A stretch of DNA of 64,000 nt from Penaeus vannamei (Eukaryota > Arthropoda > Malacostraca > Decapoda > Penaeidae): assembly GCF_042767895.1 (NCBI RefSeq), contig NC_091550.1:5722359-5786358 (forward strand), in the 5' to 3' direction. The translations under genes were made by a program, and so were the position numbers. This document shows positions 45,601-57,129 of this stretch, one piece after another. The notes under the pieces are model-generated. The model was not told the DNA's origin. It was given only the letters and a program-made list of their open reading frames with translations, and ran no database searches. The first letter of the stretch is position 1; every line of letters starts with the position of its first letter.

Positions 45601-47570
45601 AGTGTGATGGGACCAGAAGTGTGAACAGGAAGTGTATTGAGAGCAGAAGTGTCAGGAGAAGAAGTGTGATGGGACCAGAAGTGTGAACAGGAAGTGTATT
45701 GAGAGCAGAAGTGTCAGGAGACGAAGTGTGAACAGGAAGTTTATTGAGAGCAGAAGTGTCAGGAGAAGAAGTGTGATGGGACCAGAAGTGTGAACAGGAA
45801 GTGTATTGAGAGCAGAAGTGTCAGGAGAAGAAGTGTGAAGGACGAAGTGTGAACAGGAAGTGTATCGAGAGCAGAAGTGTCAGGAGAAGAAGTGTGAAGG
45901 ACGAAGTGTGAACAGGAAGTGTATTGAGAGCAGAAGTGTCAGGAGAAGAAGTGTGATGGGACCAGAAGTGTGAACAGGAAGTGTATTGAGAGCAGAAGTG
46001 TCAGGAGAAGAAGTGTGAAGGACGAAGTGTGAACAGGAAGTGTATCGAGAGCAGAAGTGTCAGGAGAAAAGTGTGAAGGACGAAGTGTGAACAGGAAGTG
46101 TATTGAGAGCAGAAGTGTCAGGAGAAGAAGTGTGATGGGACCAGAAGTGTGAACAGGAAGTGTATTGAGAGCAGAAGTGCCGGGAGACGAAGTGTGAAGG
46201 ACGAAGTGTGAACAGGAAGTGTATTGAGAGCAGAAGTGTCAGGAGAAGAAGTGTGATGGGACCAGAAGTGTGAACAGGAAGTGTATTGAGAGCAGAAGTG
46301 CCGGGAGACGAAGTGTGATGGGACCAGAAGTGTGAACAGGAAGTGTATTGAGAGCAGAAGTGTCGGGAGACGAAGTGTGATGGGACCAGAAGTGTGAACA
46401 GGAAGTGTATTGAGAGCAGAAGTGTCGGGAGACGAAGTGTGATGGGACCAGAAGTGTGAACAGGAAGTGTATTGAGAGAAGAAGTGTCGGGAGACGAAGT
46501 GTGATGGGACCAGAAGTGTGAACAGGAAGTGTATTGAGAGCAGAAGTGTCGGGAGACGAAGTGTGATGGGACCAGAAGTGTGAACAGGAAGTGTATTGAG
46601 AGCAGAAGTGTCAGAAGAAGTGTGATGGGACCAGAAGTGTGAACAGGAAGTGTATTGAGAGCAGAAGTGCCGGGAGACGAAGTGTGATGGTACCAGAAGT
46701 GTGAACAGGAAGTGTATTGAGAGCAGAAGTGTCAGGAGACGAAGTGTGATGGGACCAGAAGTGTGAACAGGAAGTGTATTGAGAACAGAAGTGCCGGGAG
46801 AAGAAGTGTGATGGGACCAGAAGTGTGAACAGGAAGTCTATTGAGAGCAGAAGTGTCAGGAGACGAAGTGTGATGGGACCAGAAGTGTGAACAGGAAGTG
46901 TATTGAGAGCAGAAGTGTCAGGAGAAGAAGTGTGATGGGACCAGAAGTGTGAACAGGAAGTGTATTGAGAACAGAAGTGCCGGGAGAAGAAGTGTGATGG
47001 GCCCAGAAGTGTGAACAGGAAGTGTATTAAGAGCAGAAGTGTCAGGAGAAGAAGTGTGATGGGACCAGAAGTGTGAACAGGAAGTGTATTGAGAACAGAA
47101 GTGCCGGGAGAAGAAGTGTGATGGGACCAGAAGTATGAACAGGAAGTGTATTGAGAGCAGAAGTGTCAGGAGAAGAAGTGTGAAGGACGAAGTGTGAACA
47201 GGAAGTGTATTAAGAGCAGAAGTGTCAGGAGAAGAAGTGTGATGGGACCAGAAGTGTGAACAGGAAGTGTATTGAGAGCAGAAGTGTCAGGAGACGAAGT
47301 GTGATGGGGCCAGAAGTGTGAACAGGAAGTGTATTGAGAGCAGAAGTGTCAGGAGAAGAAGTGTGATGGGACCAGAAGTGTGAACAGGAAGTGTATTGAG
47401 AGCAGAAGTGTCAGGAGAAGTGTGATGGGACCAGAAGTGTGAACAGGAAGTGTATTGAGAGCAGAAGTGTCAGGAGAAGAAGTGTGATGGGACCAGAAGT
47501 GTGAACAGGAAGTGTATTGAGAGCAGAAGTGCCGGGAGACGAAGTGTGAAGCACGAAGTGTGATGAGACC
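41701..47570 (+). repeat. 62-bp composite repeat, block 2, roughly 95 units
   Basis: Same four-part GAAGTGT unit as block 1. Local sub-families are clear: GTGAACAAGAAGTG replaces GTGAACAGGAAGTG mainly in 44.2-45.1 kb; GTGAGCAGG is confined to 45.2-45.6 kb; GTGTCGGGAGACG forms an even run at 46.3-46.6 kb. This patchiness indicates recent local homogenisation. No long open frame is kept. Confidence 0.96.
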
Positions 47571-47910
47571 AGTGGAAGTATGAAAGAAAAGTGTGATGGA
47601 GAGGGGGGAGGGGGAGCAGATGCAAGAAGAGGGAGTTTAAAAAGTGTGAGAGGGAAGTGTAGAGAAGCGGAGGAGTGAAGTGTAAAAGTGTTATTACAAA
47701 GGGTATTGAAAGCTGGAGTGTCGAGAAACGACGTGTAAGGTAAAAAGTGTGAATAGAAAGTGTATCGAAAAGAAGTGTGCAGAAGCGGAAGTGTGAAGGA
47801 AATAAGAGTAAATAGAAAGTTTACTGAGAGCAGAAGTGTGCAGGGAAGTGTGACTGGAGAAAGACTGTGAAAGGAAAAGTGTCGGGGAGGATAAGTGTGA
47901 AGAGGAAGTG
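47560..47910 (+). repeat. Post-array linker, copy 1
   Basis: Low-copy sequence with GACCAGTGGAAGTATGAAAG and GCAGATGCAAGAAGAGGGAG, then degenerate GAAGTGTG words. Repeated about 503-505 bp to the right at 48063-48415. Confidence 0.88.
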
Positions 47911-48062
47911 TATTGAGAGCAGAAGTGTCAGGAGACGAAGTGTGAACAGGAAGTGTATTGAGAGCAGAAGTGTCAGTAGACGAAGTGTGATGGGACCAGA
48001 AGTGTGAACAGGAAGTGTATTGAGAGCAGAAGTGCCGGGAGACGAAGTGTGAAGGACGAAGT
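47911..48062 (+). repeat. Short island of 62-bp repeat between the two linker copies
   Basis: About 150 bp of GAAGTGTATTGAGAGCA, GAAGTGTCAGGAGAC and related sub-units, lying between the duplicated linkers. Confidence 0.85.
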
Positions 48063-48415
48063 GTGATGAGACCAGTGGAAGTATGAAAGAAAAGTGTAAT
48101 GGGCAGGGGGGAGGGGGAGCAGATGCAAGAAGAGGGAGTTTAAAAAGTGTGAGAGGGAAGTGTAGAGAAGCGGAGGAGTGAAGTGTAAAAGTGTTATTAC
48201 AAAGGGTATTGAAAGCTGGAGTGTCGAGAAACGACGTGTAAGGTAAAAAGTGTGAATAGAAAGTGTATCGAAAACAAGTGTGCAGAAGCGGAAGTGTGAA
48301 GGAAATAAGAGTAAATAGAAAGTTTACTGAGAGCAGAAGTGTGCAGGGAAGTGTGTGACTGGAGAAAGAGTGTGAAAGGAAAAGTGTCGGGGAGGATAAG
48401 TGTGAAGAGGAAGTG
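48063..48415 (+). repeat. Post-array linker, copy 2
   Basis: Copy of 47560-47910 with small changes (GTGTAATGGGCAGG versus GTGTGATGGAGAGG). Homology ends at GAGGAAGTG. Confidence 0.88.
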
Positions 48416-50734
48416 CAATCTGCATTGATGGCAGAAGTTTGGTGAAGTGTATAGGAAAATCCGTGAAGTGATCAGAAACAGAGTGTGTATTGAAGAAGTG
48501 TGGATAGGCGTAAGTGTGATAAGAGTGTGATGGAAGATGGGTAAATAGGAAGTATACTAAGAGAAGAAGTGTGGAGAAGCGGAAGTGTGAAGGAAAAGAT
48601 GTGACGGGAAAAGAAGTGTGCATAGAAAGTATACTGAGGGTAGGATAAGCGTGAAGTGAGGTTTAGAAGTGTAAGGGAAGTAGAAGTGAGGGGGAAAGAA
48701 GTGTGAAGTACGTGGGAATTCGGGTAAGCGGGGGGGGGGGGGAGGGGGGAGTCTGTAGGGAGAAGTGTGAGGAAAGATGTGTGTGTGGGGGGGGGGGGGT
48801 TAAAAAGTGTGTGGGAGTATGAAGGGCAGAGTAGAGATGAGGGGAAGTGGAAGTGTGATGGGAGAAGTGTGAACAGTAACTTTACTGAGAACAGAAGTGT
48901 CGGGAAAGGAAGTGTTAAAAGTGTGATGGGAGCAGAAGTGTACATAAGTGTATTGAGAGCAGAAGTGTGAAGTGGAAGCGTGAAAGAAAAGTGTGACGGA
49001 AGCAGAAGTGTGAATAGAAAGTCCATTGAGAGCAAAAGTGTGAATAGAGACTTTATTGCAAGAAGTGTTGGGAAGCGAAGTGTATAGGACAAAGTGTGAT
49101 AAATGAAGAAGTGTAAACACAGAGAGTGTATTGAGAGCAGAAGTGTAGAATAGCGGAAATGAGAAGTGAAAACTTAGGAATAAGTATGAAGTGAAATGTG
49201 ATGGAAGCAAGAGTATGAAAAGAGGCAAAGTGTAAGGGAAATAGAAGTGAAGGGAAACAGAAGAAGTGTGACGCAAGGACCAACAGACAAGGGAAGTGTT
49301 GACGGACTGTGATGAAGTGTGGAAGTGTAGAAACGTAAGGAAACAGAAGTGTGGATCAGCAGAAGTGTGAGAGAATAAAAGAGTAGAAGTAAAGAGATCC
49401 TGAAGTGTGGAAGCAGGAGTATGACGGGGTGAGAGGAGACGAAGTGTGGGGAAGCGGAAGTGTGAGAGGAGGAGAGCCGAAGTGCGGGTGAAGTGAGCTG
49501 AAGTGAGCGGAAGAGGGAAGCAAAGGTGGTTGGTTCGGGGACAAGGATTGTGAGAGGAAAAAAGTTATGAGGAAAACAGCAGTATGAGGAGATCGTAAGG
49601 GAAGTGAAGAAAAAGAAGTGTGAGGAATGAGAAGTAGGAGGAAGTGGGAGTCTGGAGGTTTAAACGTTTGAGGGAAAAGTATTTAGGAATAAGTATGAAG
49701 TGAAGTGTAATGGAAGCAAGAGTATGAAAAGCGGCAAAGTGTGAGGGCTAAATAGAAGTGTGGGAAAACGGGAGTATGAGTGAAGAAGTGTGACTCAAGG
49801 ACCAACAGACAAAGGAAGTGTTGACGGACGGAAGTGTGAAAGGAGCAAAAGTGTGCTAGATGAAAAAGAGTAGGGGGGGGGGGGGAGTGAGGCAACAGAA
49901 AGGTATAAAAGAGGCAAAGAAGTGTGGGTGTTGGGTTAAGAAGATTGTGAAGAGAACTGAAGTTAAGAGAGGGAGAAGTGTGAGGCAATGAAGTGTAGAA
50001 ACAAAAGAAATGTTGGTGTGAGGGGAGGCTGGAGTATATCGTATGGAGAAAGAAGTGTGAGCAAGTAGAAGTGTGAGGAACATGAAGTGTAAGGGGGCCG
50101 GAAGTGTGAGGGGAGAAGTGTAGGCAAACAGAGGTGTGGAGAAGTGTAAGGCGAGGGAGACGGAGTGAGGGGAAGGAGAAGTATGAGAAGAGAAATGAGT
50201 GTGACTAGCTAGAAAAAAGTGTGATAAGAAGCGAATAGTGAGGGTACCAAATGTACAGCGTGCGAGGAGCAGAAGTGTGAGAGATGTGAAGGAAGCTTAA
50301 GTGTGAGAGTGAAAGATGTGAAGGAAGGTCTAGTGTGAGACTGAAAGATGTGAAGGAAGACTGAGTGTGAGAATGCAGACGTGTCGAAGAACAACAAATA
50401 TGGGGAAGAGGCATAGAAGCATAAGGGAGGCTAAAAGTGTGTTGACAAAGCAGAAGTGTGAAGAAGAAATGAAACGAGGAAAAGTGTGAAGCAAACGTGT
50501 GAGAGGGGAAGGGAGTGTGAGCAAGGACGAAGGGTTACAGAAGCAGAGGGGAGGAGAAAAAGTAGAGAGAACGGTGGAATAAGATAATTAACTCGAGAAT
50601 TCCTATGCGTGACGGTGCAAAATGCGTTTAGTAGGCGGGGGGGGGGCCAAGAAGTGGAGTGGGGGAGAGAGGGGAGTCGAAGAGGTGTTATGTGTAGGGA
50701 AGCAGGGAGGACGAAGCTAACCATGGGAGAGGGG
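48416..50734 (+). repeat. Degenerate GAAGTGTG-rich domain without a fixed period
   Basis: GAAGTGTGA, AAAGTGTGA and related words recur every 10-30 bp in irregular order, with G runs at 48731-48749 and 48786-48799. Near 48925-49040 the order GTGTGATGGGAGCAGAAGTG, GTGTATTGAGAGCAGAAGTG and GTGTGAATAGAAAGTCCATT resembles single diverged 62-bp units. Minus-strand frames (48472-49092 and others) are Ser/Leu/Phe/Thr low complexity. Confidence 0.7.
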
Positions 50735-50842
50735 GAGGAGGGAGGGAGGGAGGGAGGGAGGGAGGGAAGGAGGGAAGGAGGGAAGGAGGGAAGGAGGGAA
50801 GGAGGGAGGGAGAGAGGGAGAGAGGGAGAGAGGGAGAGAGGG

Positions 50843-50914
<72 letters not shown>
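50735..50914 (+). repeat. Compound (GGGA)n, (GGAGGGAA)n, (GAGAGGGA)n, (GA)n microsatellite
   Basis: Four purine motifs follow each other without a break, changing by one or two bases at each step and ending in pure GA. Confidence 0.95.
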
Positions 50915-50917
<3 letters not shown>

Positions 50918-51017
50918 TGGCAGAAGGGAAGGGTAGCGAAGATGCGTGAAAGGAGGAAAGGGAAATATTGAAGCGAAGGGGAAAATATCTTGAGAGCGAA
51001 AAGGAAGAGTATTGGGA

Positions 51018-51108
<91 letters not shown>

Positions 51109-51212
51109 TGGCAGAAGGGAAGGGTAGCGAAGCTGCGTGAGAGGAGAAAATGGAAATATTGAAGCGAAAGGGAAAATATCTTGAGAGCGAAAAGGAAGAG
51201 TATTGGGAACGG
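50914..51212 (+). repeat. 110-bp duplicated segment alternating with GA tracts
   Basis: A segment beginning AGTAGTGGCAGAAGGGAAGG and ending near AAGAGTATTGGGAACGGA lies at 50914-51021 and 51105-51212, offset 191 bp, separated by (GA)n at 51021-51105 with one CACAGA break. Differences between copies are few. Confidence 0.93.
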
Positions 51213-51231
51213 AAAAGGTGTTATGAAAGGC

Positions 51232-51233
<2 letters not shown>

Positions 51234-51306
<73 letters not shown>

Positions 51307-51326
51307 AGGGAGGGAGGGAGGGAGGG
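51234..51326 (+). repeat. (GA)n followed by (GGGA)n
   Basis: About 66 bp of GA then seven GGGA units. This mirrors the motif pair at 50735-50914 in the opposite order. Confidence 0.95.
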
Positions 51327-51875
51327 TGTAGCGAATCCGGTGTAAAAGAGACGGGAAAAGGAGGCCGAGAGAAAAAAAAAAAAATGTATGAAGAAATCCT
51401 ACTTGGAAGTATGAGGGTATGGAAGGCACATGAAAGAGCGGTGTTCACATAATCTGTATCTCGAGAATGGATGTATTAGATAAAGGATATGTGGAATGAT
51501 ATTCTGATTTTGTTTTCATATTAAGGATTTTTTTTATATAAACTAATAAATTAAAAGGAGAGGAGAAAAAAAAAGTTTTTGGGAGGAAACAGGTAGAGTC
51601 AGAGAAAATCAGTTTCGTTATACATTTCAAAACAATGATTTCACGAGTGCTTAATACACAGAAAATGAATAAAAAATACAGAGAACTCACCAGTAAACGA
51701 ATATGTAAACCTATGGCTAATCACAGTTCACATGACAAGAAAATATGCTAGACATCAAAGAAGGAAGTGAAAAGCCAAGGGTTTTGTTAGAATAACTGAT
51801 GCTTTGTATGCCTAGTTCCAGAAGCGCATACTCGGGAACCAGTAAATGTAATGGGGAAGAAAACCAAGGCAAAAA
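51327..51875. other. Unique AT-rich spacer
   Basis: The strong purine bias falls off here. No gene recognised; the 81-codon minus-strand frame at 51445-51690 has no known domain. Confidence 0.5.
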
Positions 51876-52720
51876 TATCAAGACAAGTTATTTCATACGA
51901 GCGAAGTTATTAACAAGTTCAATAATAAAGCTTCAAAAATAATTTTTAAACAATCGACATAAAAACATGGATATCCCCATTACTTACCAACATTGGGATA
52001 GGCACAGAATACCATAGCCACATAATGCAACACTTTCAACAGAAATATACACTCACAAATAAATTAGTACGATTAAAAATATGGAAAAATATCAAAAGAG
52101 GCATGGTTATTAACAACTTCAGATGCAGTGAGACGGGTATCCACACAATGCAATAACACACAAACGGAATTATAATATTACGTGTTTGTCAAGTTTTCGG
52201 AAGCAAAGAACCCACGCAAGCAGTACAAATCTCCCTACCTTAGATAGACTCTTTACCAGGGTTTCCAACAACAAATATAAATTAGTAGATTCATGTATTG
52301 AAAAAAAAGCAGTTAGCAATTTTGTATTCCTTGCCTGGTGTGTTATTATTTATCGCAGAGTCTTGAGTTGCATCGGACGGAGAAGTATGGAAAAAAAGAG
52401 TTGTGAGAAAAAAGGTATTTTTAGCTACAACTACCAATTGTAACAACTTTTTTGACCAATGAGGGAGAGTCGAGGATTCAATAGTTTGGTCAATCATTTC
52501 AAGTTTTAAGTGTAACTGATTTTAAGTGTGTTTAGGAAAGCGGATTTGAGTGTATGTGAATAGCTGGGACTGGAGAAGTGGAAAAGTGGATATAGAGAGA
52601 AAGGAGAAAATGGCAGTCAGAGGGGGGGAGAAGTGAGAAATGGGAAATAGGCAAGGAAAGTGAAAGAATGGGGGGGGGGGTAGAGTGAGAAGAAGAGAAA
52701 CAGGTAAAAAAAAATGTACA
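51876..52720 (+). repeat. 1.13-kb unit, copy A (3'-truncated)
   Basis: Collinear with 53494-54338 at a constant offset of 1,618 bp. Starts TATCAAGACAAGTTATTTCA and loses homology after AAAATGTACA. A short G11 run occurs near 52670. No frame is conserved as a recognisable protein: the plus-strand frame 52186-52443 and its counterpart 53803-54042 differ by indels. Confidence 0.9.
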
Positions 52721-52738
52721 ATATAACACTTTACAAAC

Positions 52739-53493
52739 AAACTCTTTACAAGGGTTTCCAACAACAAATATAAATTAGTAGATTCATGTATTGAAAAAAA
52801 AGCAGTTAGCACTTTTGTATTCCTTGCCTGATGTGTTATTATTTATCACAGAGTCTTGCGTTGCATCGGACGGAAAAGTATGGAAAAAAGAGTTGTAGAA
52901 AAAAGGTATTTTTAGCTACAACTACCAATTGTAACAACTTTTTTGGGGAATGAGGGAGAGTCGAGGATTCAATAGTTTGGTCAAACATTTCAAGTTTTAA
53001 GTGTAACTGATTTTAAATGTGTTTAGGAAAGCGGATTTGAGTGTTTGTGAATAGCTGGGACTAGAGAAGTGGAAAAGTGGATATAGAGAGAAAGGAGAAA
53101 ATGGCAGTCAGAGGGGGGAAAAAGTGAGAAATGGGAAATAGGCAAGGATAGTGAAAGAATGGGGGAGTAGAGTGAGAAGAAGAGAAACGTAAAAAAATGT
53201 ACAGGGATGAAAATGAGAAGAGAGGAAATAAAGAGAAAAACAGAAGGAAGTGACTAGCAGTGGAAAGAAATAACAAAGAAATTAGGGAATGGAAGAGAGA
53301 GAGAGAGGAAAGAAAAGAAGCAGGGAGGAAGAGAAAAGGAAGTGGGAAAGGTCAGAAGAGAGAGCGAAAGATAAAAATGAGACAGAGGAGGACGGGATGT
53401 GGGTGAATGAAAGAGAAGGGGGGGGGGTGTAAAGGAAGAAATGGAGAGAGAAGACAGAAATAGAAATGAGGGAAGAGAAAGAAGAGGAATTAG
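52739..53493 (+). repeat. 1.13-kb unit, copy B (5'-truncated)
   Basis: Begins in mid-unit at AACTCTTTACAAGGGTTTCC, offset 493 bp from copy A and about 1,127 bp from copy C, and runs to the unit end GAAGAGGAATTAG, where copy C starts directly. The right half is purine-rich. Confidence 0.9.
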
Positions 53494-54629
53494 TATCAAG
53501 ACAACTTATTTCACACGAGCGAAGTTATTAACAAGTTCAATAATAAAGCTTCAAAGATAATTTTTAAAAATCGACATAAAAACATGAATATCCCCATTAC
53601 TTACCAACATTGGGATAGGCACAGAATTCCATAGCCACATAATGCAACACTTCCAACAGAAATATTCACTCACAAATAAAATAGTACGATTAAAAATATG
53701 AAAAAATATCAAAAGAGGCATGGTTATTAACAACTTCAGATGCAGTGAGACGGCTATCCACACAATGCAATAACACACAAACGGAAATATAATATTACGT
53801 GTTTGTCAAGTTTTCGGAAGCAAAGAACCCACGCAAGCAGTACAAAGCTCCCTACCTTAGATAGACTCTTTACCAGGGTTTCCAACAACAAATATAAATT
53901 AGTAGATTCTTGTATTAATAAAAAAAAGCAGTTAGCACTTTCGTATTCCTTGTCTGATGTGTTATTATTTACCACAGAGTCTGGAGTTGCATCGGACGGA
54001 GAAGTATGGAAAAAAGAGTTGCGAGAAAAAAGGTATTTTTAGCTACAACTACCAATTGTAACAACTTTTTTGACCAATGAGGGAGAGTCGAGGATTCAAT
54101 AGTTTGGTCAATCATTTCAAGTTTTAAGTGTAACTGATTTTAAGTGTGTTTAGGAAAGCGGATTTGAGTGTATGTGAATAGCTGGGACTGGAGAAGTGGA
54201 AAAGTGGATATAGAGAGAAAGGAGAAAATGGCAGTCAGAGGGGGGGAGAAGTGAGAAATGGGAAATAGGCAAGGATAGTGAAAGAATGGGGGAGTAGAGT
54301 GAGAAGAAGAGAAACGTAAAAAAATGTACAGGGATGAAAATGAGAGAGGAAATAAAGAGAAAAACAGAAGGAAGTGACCAGCAGTGGAAAGAAATAACAA
54401 AGAAATTAGGGAATGGAAGAGAAGAGAGAGAGAGAGAGAGGGGAAAGAAAAGAGGCAGGGAGGAAGAGATAAAGGAAGTGGGAGAGGTCAGAAGAGAGTG
54501 GGAAAGATGAAAATGAGACACAGAGGAGGACGGGATGTGGGAGAATGAAAGAGAAGGGGGGGGGGGTAAAGGAAGAAATGGAGAGAGAAGACAGAAATAG
54601 AAATGAGGGAAGAGAAAGAAGAGGAATTA
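53494..54629 (+). repeat. 1.13-kb unit, copy C (complete)
   Basis: The only copy with both the left part (shared with A) and the right part (shared with B). Directly abuts copy B. On the minus strand there is a GGTAAGTAATGG donor-like string near 53600, also present in copy A, but no matching exon can be supported. Confidence 0.9.
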
Positions 54630-54990
54630 GAGCAAACGAAAGAGTTGATATAAAGAGGGAATTCGTTTTTTTTTTTTTTTTTTTTAATGAGAAGGGAGAG
54701 GGGGGATGAAAGAGAGGAGAGTGGGAGAAGGAGAAAGAGGAGAGAGTGTGGGGAAAAAGGGAATAGGGAGAGAGAGAGAGAAGAGAAGAAACTGAAGAGA
54801 AAGATAACTAGCCTGACGAAAAAAATCATGATAAAGACAACGAAGGGGAATGTAAAGAAAATGAGCAAAAGGAACAGAGAGCCAGAGTAAGAGTGAATGC
54901 ATGAGAAAACTCTCAAGAAAGAGAATAAAGACTGGGAATGAGATAGGAGGGAGGGAATGGAGCAGGAAAGATTTAACGTAATAGATTTAA
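54630..54990. repeat. Purine-rich low complexity with T20
   Basis: A T20 run at 54666-54685 is followed by GAGAGGGG/GGAGAAAG-type purine sequence to about 54990. No gene recognised. Confidence 0.7.
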
Positions 54991-55496
54991 GCATTTTATT
55001 TCTATTTATTAATCATCTGCTAGTGCTAGTTCATATGGATTGACAATATAGGTCTAGTTTATGTAGAACACAAGTGAGTGAAATAATGTACTATGTCGTA
55101 TTTTGTATATTAACATACCTGTCGTAAAGTAAGCGGTCTATGTTACCTTATATTTATTTAGTCAAAAGTCAGCATTATCTGGATGTCTCATATTTCGTTA
55201 ATTTATTTTTTCGTCTCATAAACATCGTAAATCTCCTATGCCCTGCCCTGTATCTAAAATAGCATAGTGTACCCAAATTCAAACTACGTGAGAAAAAAAA
55301 AAAAAAAAAAAAAAACATTTCAAAAATTTATGTCGTTACTTATCCTTTCAAAAATATAGTGCCAAACCGAAATGTATTTGTTAATATTCCACTGTCAAGA
55401 TGTGGGCTTTAATCTGATTCCTCTTTTCACTACAAAGTTATCATTGAGGAGATGAAAAACTGTCTATTTGTTAACATCCGGAATGTTGATTTGTGT

Positions 55497-55497
<1 letters not shown>
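54991..55497. other. AT-rich unique sequence with A23
   Basis: Non-repetitive apart from A23 at 55293-55315. No gene recognised. Confidence 0.6.
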
Positions 55498-55549
<52 letters not shown>

Positions 55550-55595
55550 AGGGAGAGGGAGAGGGAGAGGGAGAGGGAGAGGGAGGGGGAGGGGG
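55498..55595 (+). repeat. (GA)n then (GGGAGA)n microsatellite
   Basis: About 40 bp of GA followed by GGGAGA hexamers and a few GGGGGA units. It stands just left of purine-rich sequence leading to the 27-bp array. Confidence 0.93.
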
Positions 55596-55819
55596 AGGGG
55601 GTAGCGGGAATGGGAAAGAGAGGATGGAGGAAAATGGAGAGTGAGTTTGAGAAGGGAAAGAGAGTGCTGGGGAGGAAGGAAAGATAGAGAGAGAAAGAGG
55701 GGGAGGAAATAGAGAGAAAGGGAAAGGGCGGGGGGATGGGGAGAGGAGAGAAAGGGAGGGAGGTGAGAAGAGAGAGAGAGGGTGGAGAAGAGGAGGGAGG
55801 GAGGGAGGAAGGGAAAGAT
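55596..55819 (+). other. Purine-rich low-complexity spacer
   Basis: Irregular GGAGAGAAAG and GGGAGG sequence without period. Confidence 0.6.
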
Positions 55820-56873
55820 AAAGAGGGGGAAGGAAAGAGAAAGGGGGAGAGGGGGAGGGAGGAGAGAGTGAAAGAAAGAGGGAGAGGGGGAAGGAGGAGA
55901 GAGCGAGAGAAAGAGGGAGAGGGGGAAGGAGGAGAGAAAGAGGGAGAGGGGGAGGGAGGAGAGAAAGAGGGAGAGGGGGAGGGAGGAGAGAAAGAGGGAG
56001 AGGGGGAGGGAGGAGAGAAAGAGGGAGAGGGGGAGGGAGGAGAGAAAGAGGGAGAGGGGGAGGGAGGAGAGAAAGAGGGAGAGGGGGAGGGAGGAGAGAA
56101 AGAGGGAGAGGGGGAGGGAGGAGAGAAAGAGGGAGAGGGGGAGGGAGGAGAGAAAGAGGGAGAGGGGGAGGGAGGAGAGAAAGAGGGAGAGGGGGAGGGA
56201 GGAGAGAAAGAGGGAGAGGGGGAGGGAGGAGAGAAAGAGGGAGAGGGGGAGGGAGGAGAGAAAGAGGGAGAGGGGGAGGGAGGAGAGAAAGAGGGAGAGG
56301 GGGAGGGAGGAGAGAAAGAGGGAGAGGGGGAGGGAGGAGAGAAAGAGGGAGAGGGGGAGGGAGGAGAGAAAGAGGGAGAGGGGGAGGGAGGAGAGAAAGA
56401 GGGAGAGGGGGAGGGAGGAGAGAAAGAGGGAGAGGGGGAGGGAGGAGAGAAAGAGGGAGAGGGGGAGGGAGGAGAGAAAGAGGGAGAGGGGGAGGGAGGA
56501 GAGAAAGAGGGAGAGGGGGAGGGAGGAGAGAAAGAGGGAGAGGGGGAGGGAGGAGAGAAAGAGGGAGAGGGGGAGGGAGGAGAGAAAGAGGGAGAGGGGG
56601 AGGGAGGAGAGAAAGAGGGAGAGGGGGAGGGAGGAGAGAAAGAGGGAGAGGGGGAGGGAGGAGAGAAAGAGGGAGAGGGGAAGGGAGGAGAGAAAGAGGG
56701 AGAGGGGGAGGGAGGAGAGAAAGAGGGAGAGGGGGAGGGAGGAGAGAAAGAGGGAGAGGGGGAGGGAGGAGAGAAAGAGGGAGAGGGGGAGGGAGGAGAG
56801 AAAGAGGGAGAGGGGGAGGGAGGAGAGAAAGAGGGAGAGGGGGAGGGAGGAGAGAAAGAGGGAGAGGGGGAGG

Positions 56874-56880
<7 letters not shown>
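55820..56880 (+). repeat. 27-bp purine minisatellite, about 35 nearly perfect copies
   Basis: The unit is GGAGAGAAAGAGGGAGAGGG followed by GGAGGGA. The left 100 bp is degenerate (GAGCGAGAGAAAG, GGGGGAAGGAGG variants). From about 55931 copies are almost identical, with a single obvious change (GGGGAAGGGA near 56680). The unit is 3n, so both strands stay open: the plus frame 55736-57043 repeats GEGEGGEKE and minus frames repeat LPLSLLPPP. Opening on both strands together with flanking GA tracts argues for a repeat, not a gene. Confidence 0.97.

Positions 56881-56962
<82 letters not shown>
56881..56962 (+). repeat. (GA)n microsatellite with one C interruption
   Basis: GA repeat directly abutting the 27-bp array, interrupted by GACAGA near 56911. 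Confidence 0.95.
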
Positions 56963-56965
<3 letters not shown>

Positions 56966-57129
56966 ATAAAACTTGGGAGAACTCAGGGGAGAGAGTGCAT
57001 TTTTCCTTTTGCAAGGGACAGAGTAAGAATGAATGAAAAATAGCGAATTAAAGAACGTGAGCGAACAAAGAGTGGGAGGGTCATTAGGAAAATAAGAAAT
57101 AAATAAGAAATAAGAAGATAGTGTCAACA

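Noticed and set aside
53551..53778. Exon with a GGTAAGT donor on the minus strand of the 1.13-kb unit
   Set aside because: The donor-like string is present in copies A and C, but there is no recognisable coding frame, acceptor or domain; the motif is short enough for chance.
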